This document shows positions 29,859 to 41,621 of a stretch of DNA of 43,069 nucleotides, in pieces. Within the stretch, counting starts at the first letter, position 1, and each line of letters begins with the position of its first letter. The stretch is taken from NCBI GenBank assembly GCA_012295275.1, contig CM022677.1:5638921-5681989 (forward strand). The letters run 5' to 3'. The position numbers and the translations under genes are program-made. The DNA comes from Chrysomallon squamiferum. Lineage: Eukaryota; Mollusca; Gastropoda; Neomphalida; Peltospiridae. The notes beneath the pieces are model-generated. The model did not search any database. It saw only the letters and a list, made by a program, of their open reading frames with translations, and was not told where the DNA came from.

Positions 29859-29940
29859 CGTGTCACTGCTGAGAGGTTTCTGAAAACATTCTAACACAGA
29901 CTACACATCACTTGACACCAGATTGTTGATTAGAGATTCC
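29859..29940 (-). pseudogene. CAMSAP: CAMSAP-like exon with in-frame TAG
   Basis: Acceptor GTGTTGCAG, donor GTATGT. In the phase of the first exon it reads ESLINNLVSSDV, then TAG at 29903-29901, then SVLECFQKPLSSDT. LVSSDV-stop aligns with the LLSSELY of CAMSAPs, so the stop replaces a Tyr codon. Its phase-0 end does not suit the frame of the next exon, which hints at an additional indel inside this exon. Confidence 0.5.
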
Positions 29941-30738
29941 CTGCAACACAGCAACATATCATCATCTTCATCATCATAATATCAATAATAATAATCATGA
30001 TGATGAAAAAATAAAAATAAATAATTACCATAACAATAGTAGTAGTAGTAGTAGTAATAGTAGTAGCACTAGTTGTAATAATAGTAATAATAATAGTAAA
30101 AATAGCGATGATAACTCAACAACAATAATAATTAACTATACACATTTTCATCTATTATTGATTAAATAAGTACAATGTTACATGTTAATGAGAAAAACAA
30201 GGAATTAATGTTTTATTTAACAACATATAAATATAGCATTGTATTTTTCCTTTTGTCTTAAACATGTGTTATGAAGAAATGAGATAATTTGTTTTCAAAG
30301 AGTCATGCAATAATATATTTTTAATTTTATTCCATTAATGACTAGCTGAACTGTACTGTAGAAAAAAGTGTCATGAGAGGAAACACAAATCTCTTCATAG
30401 ACAATTTTCAGATCATTTAATTTTTCTATTTTTGATGAAATAATTCTAAGGTTTATAAAAAGTAAGACACTAGAGATAATTAAAACAAAACAACAATGCA
30501 TATAATAATTAGAACATAAATCTTGAAAGATAAAAAAATTATAAAATATTTCAGACTTGAAGTTTTATAATCCTTTATCATTTTATGGAATAGTTGACTA
30601 ACACAGTAACAGTCCGTAAATCATCAAACTTAAACATTTTGGTTGTAAAGGCTTGCCAGCTACTTACTTTGAAATGTCTGCATCCACTTTTGAAAACTCC
30701 CAAATGTAAATAAAATCATTAATTATGTTCTTACTTAC
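29941..30738 (-). other. Intron of CAMSAP-like gene, no gene seen
   Basis: AT-rich with an imperfect AAT/AGT triplet tract at 29980-30130. A minus-strand open frame at 30295-30501 has no splice sites or family resemblance. Confidence 0.5.
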
Positions 30739-31005
30739 CCTGCCAGACAAAAACAATGAACACAAGATGTCACCGTCGGGCTCATATCCACGTGGGTCTC
30801 ATGAGGTTTTTCGCTTTTCTTCAACGACCTGTCCGATTTAACTGACGTAAAACTGGTGCCGTCATCATTCCAAAGCATGTTAACAATGTAATCTTCACTA
30901 AACTACCTGAATCCTTACTGACAGCTTTTCAAAGATATAGTGGTATCTCTTAAATAATCCAGAGAGAAATTCACCAGCAGATTGTGTAAGCGATTCGTCC
31001 GCCAT
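30739..31005 (-). pseudogene. CAMSAP-like gene: candidate first exon, frameshifted
   Basis: ATG at 31005 in a good context (ACAATGGCG) opens MADESLTQSAGEFLSGLFKR and runs 33 codons to RIQ. In a frame one base over the sequence then continues as EDYIVNMLWNDDGTSF and ends CVHCFCLAG at donor GTAAGT (30738 downward), phase 2. Dropping one T near 30900 would join the halves. Alternatively the exon ends at GTAGTT (30906). I do not recognise this N-terminus as CAMSAP, so the link to the next exons rests on phase and order. Confidence 0.5.
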
Positions 31006-31066
31006 TGTTTTAAGCTTGTGTAACCGAGCAGTGATAGAGTTACCTCCCTTTTGGGGCGGAGTTATA
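31006..31066. promoter_or_regulatory. Head-to-head promoter with GC box
   Basis: Only 61 bp separate the ATG of the minus-strand exon (31005) from the ATG of the plus-strand exon (31067). The interval holds GGGGCGG (31053-31059), a consensus Sp1/GC box. The flanks (30770-31080) are richer in CpG than anything else nearby, including TGACGTAA at about 30842. This is the expected look of a divergent CpG-type promoter. The 5' UTRs must overlap the opposite gene. Confidence 0.5.
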
Positions 31067-31144
31067 ATGTCAGCTGAGGTCATTACAACCGTATACACCC
31101 TGCTTCATACTACTGTGACAAATACAGCAGACTTCAGTGATAAT
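31067..31144 (+). CDS. Unidentified plus-strand gene, exon 1
   Basis: ATG 31067 opens 26 codons (MSAEVITTVYTLLHTTVTNT, ADFSDN) to donor GTATGT at 31145, phase 0. It is mostly short polar and hydrophobic residues. I do not recognise it. The start is chosen because of the donor, the phase fit to the next exon and the GC box upstream. Confidence 0.5.
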
Positions 31145-31429
31145 GTATGTCAGTATACGCAGCCATTACTTCAATACTTGTGTGTATAAACACATGTATT
31201 TAAAAAATGTCTCTGTTTATTTATGTGTTTATTTAATCTGATTTATATTTATTTCGGCATGCCAGTGATCATCACTTTAAACCTGCAGGGTTAGTTAACT
31301 CACATACACAGAATTATGTAAATATAATTATATATCATATGCATAACATACACACTAATATATGTACCTGCATGTATACTATTGAATGTTATTTTTAAAA
31401 AACAATCCTATTTGTGTGTATTATTATAG

Positions 31430-31489
31430 GTTTTGAGAGAACATGCAAACATAATGATGTCTGAACTGAAATCAGTTCTTCCACATTTG

Positions 31490-31495
<6 letters not shown>
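31430..31495 (+). CDS. Unidentified plus-strand gene, exon 2
   Basis: Acceptor TTATTATAG. In phase 0 it reads VLREHANIMMSELKSVLPHL, K, then TAA directly before an (AC)n run. The peptide looks like an amphipathic helix. Either this is a short last exon, or the microsatellite has replaced the true donor and the gene once continued to 31894. Confidence 0.45.

Positions 31496-31533
<38 letters not shown>
31496..31533. repeat. (AC)n microsatellite
   Basis: About 19 AC units immediately after the stop of the preceding exon. Confidence 0.95.
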
Positions 31534-31539
<6 letters not shown>

Positions 31540-31893
31540 ATGAAAATAATTAATTGAATGTTGTATCAATATTAATTAACAGACTGATACCATGTTAATG
31601 GATCTGCTTTAATCTTATGTATTTATTTATCTTTTTATTTTTTGGCTTACCATTAACATTTGTAGTTTTACTCTTAATAAATTACTGATGTCATCTACAG
31701 TTCTTTTGTTTTTATTTTTTTATTATTCTTTTTAAGTATATATTAATATTTTCTCTTATTATGTTACAGATATCAGCTGAATTGTTTTATTTTGATTTGT
31801 TTGTCCCATTATGTTTGTATAATGATTAAAATATGTTATGACACACTATGTATTTACATATTTAATTAATTTTAAATTTATTTTTCTCTGCAG

Positions 31894-32009
31894 AGGATAT
31901 GAAACTGTTTCCTGCAGTGATGACTTGGGGATGTTCTGTTCTTACACAAACACCTGTAGTCAAAGCAGTTAAATTTGTCACTGTTAATCAAGGACTTAAC
32001 TCGTTAAAG
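31894..32009 (+). CDS. Unidentified plus-strand gene, exon 3
   Basis: Acceptor TTTTTCTCTGCAG, donor GTAAGT. Two bases then 38 open codons: DMKLFPAVMTWGCSVLTQTP and on to VNQGLNSLK, ending in phase 0. No family recognised. It pairs in phase with the exon at 32639. Confidence 0.55.
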
Positions 32010-32244
32010 GTAAGTGTTTAAAAATTTGTGAAGAACCAATAATATTCTTGTATGAGTGTTAAAGTCAAAGAATGAGGAATTTTCATTCAGTTTACTGTTA
32101 TTGTTGTTATTTTCACAGTATTTATTATTATAAACTAAATTGTTGTAGGATTCAGGTCAGTGTTATGAACTTAATGGAGAAAAAAAATCACATTTTTTAT
32201 TCAGCTTATTATTAATGTTGTTTTCTTTCATCTTCTTGTTCATC

Positions 32245-32298
<54 letters not shown>

Positions 32299-32638
32299 CA
32301 TCATCATCATCATCATCATCATATATATATATTATTTGAATAATTATTATTATATGCTATGTTCATTCATGATTTCTCATGTTGCATATAAAACATCCTT
32401 TAATTGCCAGTGAAGAACTTTCATAGAGGAATTTCTCTTTGTACAATTTCTATTCATAAATTTAGTTTTATACTTAAGAAATATTAATATTTAAACACTT
32501 TTAACATGACATTAATGATTCACTGTAAATGTAATCATTCCACATATATGAATCATGATAACCAGTAATATCAAAAAAGGACAGAGATATTATTAAATAT
32601 TCATTTTTATTCTTATTTATTTACATTCTTTATGGCAG
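32010..32638 (+). other. Intron with (TTA)n/(TCA)n repeat
   Basis: AT-rich intron. It has a TTA microsatellite (32244-32297) passing into a short TCA run and TA run. Confidence 0.7.
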
Positions 32639-32758
32639 AACTCTTTGCTATTTCATTCTTATTTAACATCTGTAAGTTCTGAAATCAGGAAATTGAAATC
32701 AACTCAGACTGGACAAAGTTCTGTACCAAAACATCATGGAAAGGAAAAACCAGCATAA
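32639..32758 (+). CDS. Unidentified plus-strand gene, last exon
   Basis: Acceptor TTCTTTATGGCAG. 39 open codons in the phase of the preceding exon (NSLLFHSYLTSVSSEIRKLK, then a basic, polar end HHGKEKPA), stop TAA 32756-32758. The helical middle and charged tail look like a genuine C-terminus. Function unknown. Confidence 0.55.
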   Translation, partial: NSLLFHSYLTSVSSEIRKLKSTQTGQSSVPKHHGKEKPA

Positions 32759-33131
32759 ACTATTGTAAGTTTGTCTTTATTATTATGTTTATTAGATTAA
32801 TATTATTCTTATTGTGTGTGTGTGTGTGTGTGTGTGTGTTGGGAGGATTGTTTAAGAATGTTGGTATGCGAGATAAAAGACATGGAAAATGTTGGATCAA
32901 CTCAGGTAAAATTATAATTATAATTAACCTTTATGATTTCAGAACATTATTACTCTGTACAAGTGACAGAATTAAATATTTTAAAATGTAAGCAGTTGTC
33001 ACATAATGTTACTAAACAAATCCTATCACCTTACTATAAATACTATAATAATACTGATAAATAAATAATAAATTAACTTTACAAAATCAAATTCAATATT
33101 TATTAAATATGTTGCAGTAGCTTTAGTAAAT

Positions 33132-33183
<52 letters not shown>

Positions 33184-34217
33184 TGTATGTATCGAGCCAT
33201 ACATTTCAATATGTATATGTACCTGCGCTACCTTTTATTTATTTATTTATTTTCTGTAGTTACTTACCTGTTTCCTTATTTATTTATTTATTTATTTATT
33301 TATTTTAGTTTATCCACAACACAGCAAAAGAAATATATTAATCACCAGTGCTTCACCATGTGTCAGCACTGTCCCTCACCATGGCAACATCACTGGTTGT
33401 GTAGTCAGTTCTTATGTTTCCTCCAGGTAACACATTTTATTTTATGTGTTAGAGTTATCTTCCATTGCCAATTTCTGTTTTATTATTTTAGCTTTTTGAA
33501 CTATTCTATTTGTATTGTTATTTTTGTTTGTTTTATTTTAAATAACATATTATGATTTCATTATTTGATTAGTAGTATTAAGGTCTTTACAAAAATTAGT
33601 TATATATGTTATTGTTATTTCAGTTAATTTTATTATTATTTAATATGTATTTTATTCTTATTACAATTAATTTTATTATTACTTATTATATATGTTATTA
33701 TTATTACAGTTAATTTTATTATTACTTATTATATATGTTATTATTATTACAGTTAATTTATTATTACTTGTTTTAGTGTGATTATTTCATAATGTTCAAA
33801 GTGTGGCTGTACAATATGAGAGGTCACCAGTGTGATGTATGTGACTCATCAATGCTGTAGAAATGTAAAACACAAAATATAAATCTTGTAAGTCATTACC
33901 AGTCATTAAAACATCACAACTATTTTTAGATTCACCAAAGGTAAACCTGATTTGTTTTTTTTCTTGATTCATTTGCTGATAAAGTTTCAAATCCTTCTAA
34001 ACTTCTTTTTTCAGTTAAGTATGTCAATTCTAAAGACTTCAACATTTGTTTGGTGGGGTATGAATTTAATAGTTAACATTTATTTATGGTTGTTATTATA
34101 TAAGAAAATGCAAAATTATTAGAATATTTTAATAAGTAAATAATTTTTAGGGTTTTACCAAATAGTAGTATTCAGCTTAATGATAACTGTTCTTATGCAT
34201 TTGTATGAGACCAGTGT

Positions 34218-34273
<56 letters not shown>

Positions 34274-34369
34274 ATGCATCCTATATATATGTATTTGTAT
34301 TTCATCGCTGACTTAGAAAACAACTTTCTTGAAGCAGGATCTTGTTTCCTTCTTCTTTCATGATTATTA
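32759..34369. other. Spacer, mostly without genes
   Basis: Contains short TG (32815-32839), AG (33133-33181), TTTA (33236-33305) and CA (34222-34271) microsatellites, and a 57-bp near-duplicate at about 33640-33760. One exon-like segment is listed separately. No other gene is supported. Confidence 0.6.
33309..33426 (+). CDS. Candidate exon, unidentified
   Basis: Between a TTTA-rich acceptor (ATTTTAG) and donor GTAACA lie 118 bp with higher GC than their surroundings. One frame is open for 38 codons (YPQHSKRNILITSASPCVST and on to VVSSYVSS). No partner exon with matching phases (1 in, 2 out) is evident, so this is only a candidate. Confidence 0.3.
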
Positions 34370-34569
34370 NNNNNNNNNNNNNNNNNNNNNNNNNNNNNNN
34401 NNNNNNNNNNNNNNNNNNNNNNNNNNNNNNNNNNNNNNNNNNNNNNNNNNNNNNNNNNNNNNNNNNNNNNNNNNNNNNNNNNNNNNNNNNNNNNNNNNNN
34501 NNNNNNNNNNNNNNNNNNNNNNNNNNNNNNNNNNNNNNNNNNNNNNNNNNNNNNNNNNNNNNNNNNNNN
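34370..34569. other. Assembly gap of 200 N
   Basis: Exactly 200 N, a conventional size for a gap of unknown length. It directly precedes the 43-bp satellite, so the array is probably longer than shown. Confidence 0.98.
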
Positions 34570-37500
34570 ATCTCATTTTAAACTTATACTCTGTTACTGT
34601 TCAGTGAGCATATCTCATTTTAAACTCATACTTCTGTTACTGTTCAGTGAGCATATCTCATTTTAAACTCATACTTCTGTTACTGTTCAGTGAGCAGCAT
34701 ATCTCATTTAAACTCATACTTCTGTTACTGTTCAGTGAGCATATCTCATGTTAAACTCATACTTCTGTTACTGTTCAGTGAGCATATCTCATGTTAAACT
34801 CATACTTCTGTTACTGTTCAGTGAGCATATCTCATTTTAAACTCATACTTCTGTTACTGTTCAGTGAGCATATCTCATGTTAAACTCATACTTCTGTTAC
34901 TGTTCAGTGAGTGATATCTCATTTTAAACTCATACTTCTGTTACTGTTCAGTGAGCATATCTCATTTTAAACTCATACTTCTGTTACTGTTCAGTGAGCA
35001 TATCTCATTTTAAACTCATACTTCTCATGTTAAACTCATACTTCTGTTACTGTTCAGTGAGCATATCTCATTTTAAACTCATATCTTTTTAAACTCATAC
35101 TTCTGTTACTGTTCAGTGAGCATATCTCATGTTAAACTCATACTTCTGTTACTGTTCAGTGAGCATATCTCATTTTAAACTCATACTTCTGTTACTGTTC
35201 AGTGAGCATATCTCATTTTAAACTCATACTTCTGTTACTGTTCAGTGAGCATATCTCATTTTAAACTCATACTTCTGTTACTGTTCAGTGAGCATATCTC
35301 ATGTTAAACTCATACTTCTGTTACTGTTCAGTGAGCATATCTCATTTTAAACTCATACTTCTGTTACTGTTCAGTGAGCATATCTCATGTTAAACTCATA
35401 CTTCTGTTACTGTTCAGTGAGCATATCTCATGTTAAACTCATACTTCTGTTACTGTTCAGTGAGCATATCTCATTTTAAACTCATTCTGTTACTTTCTGT
35501 TAAACTCTGTTCAGTTCAGAGCATATCTCATTTTAAACTCATACTTCTGTCATATTTTAAACTTCTGTTACTGTTCAGTGAGCATATCTCATTTTAAACT
35601 CATACTTCTGTTACTGTTCAGTGAGCATATCTCATTTTAAACTCATACTTCTGTTACTGTTCAGTGAGCATATCTCATGTTAAACTCATACTTCTGTTAC
35701 TGTTCAGTGAGCATATCTCATTTTAAACTCCTACTTCTGTTACTGTTCAGTGAGCATATCTCATTTTAAACTCATACTTCTGTTACTGTTCAGTGAGCAT
35801 ATCTCATTTTAAACTCCTACTTCTGTTACTGTTCAGTGAGCATATCTCATTTAAACTCATACTTCTGTTCAGTTCTGTTACTGTTCAGTGAGCATATCTC
35901 ATTTTAAACTCATACTTCTGTTACTGTTCAGTGAGCATATCTCATTTTAAACTCATACTTCTGTTACTGTTCAGTGAGCATATCTCATTTTAAACTCATA
36001 CTTCTGTTACTGTTCAGTGAGCATATCTCATTTTAAACTCATACTTCTGTTACTGTTCAGTGAGCATATCTCATTTTAAACTCATACTTCTGTTACTGTT
36101 CAGTGAGCATATCTCATTTTAAACTCATACTTCTGTTACTCAGTGAGCTTCTGTTAAACTGTTCAGTGTTCAGTGAGCATATCTCATGTTAAACTCATAC
36201 TTCTGTTACTGTTCAGTGAGCATATCTCATTTTAAACTCATGTTAAACTGTTCAGTGAGCATATCTCATGTTACTGTTCAGTGAGCATATCTCATTTTAA
36301 ACTCATACTTCTGTTACTGTTCAGTGAGCATATCTCATGTTAAACTCATACTTCTGTTACTGTTCAGTGAGCATATCTCATTTTAAACTCATACTTCTGT
36401 TACTGTTCAGTGAGCATATCTCATTTTAAACTCATACTTCTGTTACTGTTCAGTGAGCATATCTCATTTTAAACTCATACTTCTGTTACTGTTCAGTGAG
36501 CATATCTCATGTTAAACTCATACTTCTGTTACTGTTCAGTGAGCATATCTCATGTTAAACTCATACTTCTGTTAAATATCTCAAAACTCACTTCTGTTAC
36601 TGTTCAGTGAGCATATCTCATGTTAAACTCATACTTCTGTTACTGTTCAGTGAGCATATCTCATTTTAAACTCATACTTCTCATGTTAAACTGTTCAGTT
36701 CAGAGCATATCTCATGTTAAACTCATACTTCTGTTACTGTTCAGTGAGCATATCTCATTTTAAACTCCTACTTCTGTTACTGTTCAGTGAGCATATCTCA
36801 TTTTAAACTCATACTTCTGTTACTGTTCAGTGAGCATATCTCATTTTAAACTCATACTTCTGTTACTGTTCAGTGAGCATATCTCATGTTAAACTCATAC
36901 TTCTGTTACTGTTCAGTGAGCATATCTCATTTTAAACTCATACTTCTGTTACTGTTCAGTGAGCATATCTCATTTTAAACTCATACTTCTGTTACTGTTC
37001 AGTGAGCATATCTCATTTTAAACTCATACTTCTGTTACTGTTCAGTGAGCATATCTCATTTTAAACTCATACTTCTGTTACTGTTCAGTGAGCATATCTC
37101 ATTTTAAACTCATACTTCTGTTACTGTTCAGTGAGCATATCTCATTTTAAACTCATACTTCTGTTACTGTTCAGTGAGCATATCTCATTTTAAACTCATA
37201 CTTCTGTTACTGTTCAGTGAGCATATCTCATGTTAAACTCATGACTGTTCAGTGAGCATATCTCATGTTAAACTCATACTTCTGTTACTGTTCAGTGAGC
37301 ATATCTCATTTTAAACTCATACTTCTGTTACTGTTCAGTGAGCATATCTCATGTTAAACTCATACTTCTGTTACTGTTCAGTGAGCATATCTCATTTTAA
37401 ACTCCTACTTCTGTTACTGTTCAGTGAGCATATCTCATTTTAAACTCATACTTCTGTTACTGTTCAGTGAGCATATCTCATTTTAAACTCATACTTCTGT

Positions 37501-40269
37501 TACTGTTCAGTGAGCATATCTCATTTTAAACTCCTACTTCTGTTACTGTTCAGTGAGCATATCTCATTTTAAACTCCTACTTCTGTTACTGTTCAGTGAG
37601 CATATCTCATTTTAAACTCATACTTCTGTTACTGTTCAGTGAGCATATCTCATTTTAAACTCATACTTCTGTTACTGTTCAGTGAGCATATCTCATGTTA
37701 AACTCATACTTCTATTACTGTTCAGTGAGCATATCTCATTTTAAACTCATACTTCTGTTACTGTTCAGTGAGCATATCTCATTTTAAACTCATACTTCTA
37801 TTACTGTTCAGTGAGCATATCTCATTTTAAACTCATACTTCTGTTACTGTTCAGTGAGCATATCTCATTTTAAACTCATACTTCTGTTACTGTTCAGTGA
37901 GCATATCTCATTTTAAACTCATACTTCTGTTACTGTTCAGTGAGCATATCTCATTTTAAACTCATACTTCTATTACTGTTCAGTGAGCATATCTCATTTT
38001 AAACTCATGTTCAGTGAGCATTCTCATTACTGTTCAGTGAGCATATCTCATTTTAAACTCATACTTCTGTTACTGTTCAGTGAGCATATCTCATTTTAAA
38101 CTCATACTTCTGTTACTGTTCAGTGAGCATATCTCATTTTAAACTCATACTTCTGTTACTGTTCAGTGAGCATATCTCATTTTAAACTCATACTTCTGTT
38201 ACTGTTCAGTGAGCATATCTCATTTTAAACTCATACTTCTGTTACTGTTCAGTGAGCATATCTCATTTTAAACTCATACTTCTGTTACTGTTCAGTGAGC
38301 ATATCTCATTTTAAACTCATACTTCTGTTACTGTTCAGTGAGCATATCTCATTTTAAACTCATACTTCTGTTACTGTTAAACTCATACTTCTGTTACTGT
38401 TCAGTGAGCATATCTCATTTTAAACTCATACTTCTGTTACTGTTCAGTGAGCATATCTCATTTTAAACTCATACTTCTGATTACTGTTCAGTGAGCATAT
38501 CTCATTTTAAACTCATACTTCTGTTACTGTTCAGTGAGCATATCTCATTTTAAACTCATACTTCTATTACTGTTCAGTGAGCATATCTCATTTTAAACTC
38601 ATACTTCTGTTACTGTTCAGTGAGCATATCTCATTTTAAACTCATACTTCTATTACTGTTCAGTGAGCATATCTGTTTCAGTTCAGTGTGAGTATATCTC
38701 ATTATCTCATTTTAAACTCTCATTTTAAACTCATACTCTGTTACTGTTCAGTGAGCATATCTCATTTTAAACTCATACTTCTGTTACTGTTCAGTGAGCA
38801 TATCTCATTTTAAACTCATACTTCTGTTACTGTTCAGTGAGCATATCTCATTTTAAACTCATACTTCTGTTACTGTTCAGTGAGCATATCTCATTTTAAA
38901 CTCATACTTCTATTACTGTTCAGTGAGCATATCTCATTTTAAACTCATACTTCTGTTACTGTTCAGTGAGCATATCTCATTTTAAACTCATACTTCTATT
39001 ACTGTTCAGTGAGCATATCTCATTTTAAACTCATACTTCTATTACTGTTCAGTGAGCATATCTCATTTTAAACTCATACTTCTCATTACTGTTCAGTGAG
39101 CATATCTCATTTTAAACTCATACTTCTGTTACTGTTCAGTGAGCATATCTCATTTTAAACTCATACTTCTGTTACTGTTCAGTGAGCATATCTCATTTTA
39201 AACTCATACTTCTATTACTGTTCAGTGAGCATATCTCATTTTAAACTCATACTTCTATTACTGTTCAGTGAGCATATCTCATTTTTAAACTCATAAACTT
39301 CTATTACTGTTCAGTGAGCATATCTCATTTTAAACTCATACTTCTATTACTGTTCAGTGAGCATATCTCATGTTAAACTCATACTTCTATTACTGTTCAG
39401 TGAGCATATCTCATTTTAAACTCATACTTCTATTACTGTTCAGTGAGCATATCTCATTTTAAACTCATACTTCTGTTACTGTTCAGTGAGCATATCTCAT
39501 TTTAAACTCATACTTCTGTTACTGTTCAGTGAGCATATCTCATTTTAAACTCATTTTAAACTTCTATTACTGTTCAGTGAGCATATCTCATTTTAAACTC
39601 ATACTTCTGTTACTGTTCAGTGAGCATATCTCATTTTAAACTCATACTTCTGTTACTGTTCAGTGAGCATATCTCATTTTAAACTCATACTTCTGTTACT
39701 GTTCAGTGAGCATATCTCATTTTAAACTCATACTTCTGTTACTGTTCAGTGAGCATATCTCATTTTAAACTCATATACTTCTGTTACTGTTCAGTGAGCA
39801 TATCTCATTTTAAACTCATACTTCTGTTACTGTTCAGTGAGCATATCTCATTTTAAACTCATACTTCTGTTACTGTTCAGTGAGCATATCTCATTTTAAA
39901 CTCATACTTCTGTTACTGTTCAGTGAGCATATCTCATTTTAAACTCATACTTCTGTTACTGTTCAGTGAGCATATCTCATTTTAAACTCATATACTTCTG
40001 TTACTGTTCAGTGAGCATATCTCATTTTAAACTCATACTTCTGTTACTGTTCAGTGAGCATATCTCATTTTAAACTCATACTTCTGTTACTGTTCAGTGA
40101 GCATATCTCATTTTAAACTCATACTTCTGTTATGTTCAAGCATATCTCATTTTAAACTCATACTTCTGTTACTGTTCAGTGAGCATATCTCATGTTAAAC
40201 TCATACTTCTGTTTCAGTGAGCATATCTCATTTTAAACTCATACTTCTGTTACTGTTCAGTGAGCATAT
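34570..40269. repeat. 43-bp satellite, about 130 copies
   Basis: Unit ATATCTCATTTTAAACTCAT plus ACTTCTGTTACTGTTCAGTG and AGC, 43 bp. The span equals about 132 unit lengths. Frequent single-base variants are CATGTTAAAC, CTCCTAC and CTATTAC, which cluster in different parts of the array. Scrambled partial units occur at about 35480-35560, 36130-36290, 36580, 36680 and 38665-38740. No gene inside. Confidence 0.97.
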
Positions 40270-41352
40270 CTTATCGTGGGGCCGGTATTATCTCGGAATT
40301 TGAATTGTATGGGTTTTATTTACTTATTATTTTTATTTTTATTTTATTTTTTCTTTTCAACGTAGCGATACATCGAGATGGTTCAATAATAATATTATCA
40401 AATTATTTGGTGTATTCATGGAAAACCGCCCACAAACTATAAATAATCATGTCTCGGTTGATCGAAAAGAGTTTTTGATTTAAAGAAACCCATTTCAAGA
40501 TAAAGGAAGTTCAGTCCATTACTACTACTACAACAACTACTGCTACTAGTAGTGCCACTACCAATATAACTATCACTAATACCGCTTATGCTACTACTAC
40601 TACTACTACTACCGTTACGGATGATATTGCTGCAACTACTTTATTATTACTATTATTGCTATTACTACTGCCATCACTACAACCACTGTATTTTCAAAAC
40701 CTTCCATAGCCCACAAATCCAAATTTCCAAAACCATTTCCAAACAAACTCAACCACAACAAAGTTGGGTTGTTTTCACAGTTTTTAGATATGTTTGTCAG
40801 TCAAAACGTTTCCCTCGACGAAGCTGCATAGTATTCAGATAGGATTACTAGTAAAGACAAAACTAATGTAATTTATTTTCGCGTTTTAAATGCAATTTTA
40901 TTTTTGGTGTGGACATGAGATGATGACATGTAAGCAGATTGAGAGAAATATGAATACAGAAGTATTGTTAACAAAAAGTTGTCGTGTCGTATTCATTTCT
41001 TCTTATTCAGTTAACAACCCATACCTTTAAAATGCCCCAAATCCTAATCCTTATGGGTTTGTTGCCTGAATTACGAGTTTCATTTCTCTATCAATTTTGT
41101 TATTTTGCATATTAGGACCTGAGTTTCAAGTTGTTTTGCTTTCACAGTCCTCCTGAAATTATTAGATTAGTCAAATCAGTGAGATTGTTTTTTTTCTCAG
41201 CAGATTCTGCCAGCTCAGCAGATAAAGACAGTGATTCAATGTTTTTCTAACTACGCTCGCTTTGTCTCTAATCCATTACACTGAGTATTTTGAGATGTTT
41301 ACCACTCTATTCAGCGCTCTAAACCCGAACTCTAAAATGAAAAATAATCTAA
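40270..41352. other. No gene seen; includes ACT triplet tract
   Basis: Unique sequence after the satellite. A degenerate ACT/ATT triplet tract lies at 40518-40685. No exon or RNA gene supported. Confidence 0.6.
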
Positions 41353-41568
41353 CCCTAAGAAGCCGTTCAAATATTACACACGCTATATTTGTCTAAATTA
41401 AACGGTTCAAATGTTACACAACGCTATATTTGTCTAAATTAAACGGTTCAAATGTTACACAACGCTATATTTGTCTAAATTAAACGGTTCAAATGTTACA
41501 CAACGCGATGTTTGTCTAAATTAAACGGTTCAAATGTTACACACGCTATATTTGTCTAAATTAAACGG
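41353..41568. repeat. 41-bp tandem repeat, about 5 copies
   Basis: Unit AACGGTTCAAATGTTACACA plus ACGCTATATTTGTCTAAATTA. Starts at 41401 and 41442 are 41 bp apart, and the first and last copies are partial. Confidence 0.93.
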
Positions 41569-41621
41569 TAAACGGAAAGGAAGAAACAGTAACAAAAGAA
41601 ACAGAAAAGAAAGAAACAATT

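Larger units (their letters stand above)
26675..31005 (-). pseudogene. CAMSAP: CAMSAP/Patronin-like gene, N-terminal CH-domain part, with stops
   Basis: Minus-strand exons d, e, f and g (28302-28411, 28016-28101, 27132-27249, 26675-26803) join in phase and match the N-terminal calponin-homology region of CAMSAP/Patronin proteins, which bind and stabilise microtubule minus ends. Diagnostic pieces are SIVQVLSRKGIYIME, VTETILMQT, NAHIFLIDVLMM, SSELPSDTEVTVIFWLNKV and MTDILKDV. Two in-frame stops stand where CAMSAPs have tyrosines, and the first exon needs a one-base change to stay open. The spectrin-binding, coiled-coil and CKK parts are not seen; they would lie left of 25600. Either a pseudogene or a gene with base errors. 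Confidence 0.7.

Noticed and set aside
28556-29872. Open frames of 438 and 419 codons on the plus strand
   Set aside because: They lie wholly in the TA/CA/CT array, two plus frames and the minus strand are open at once, and the peptide is only His/Thr/Tyr/Ile/Ser repeats.
31894-32009. Further eroded collagen exon (GTC, GTT, GTC three codons apart)
   Set aside because: The period covers only three triplets and does not extend; the exon joins in phase to a non-collagen exon instead.
34570-40269. CRISPR-like array of regular repeats
   Set aside because: The units are directly contiguous with no unique spacers, and the window is eukaryotic. It is a satellite.
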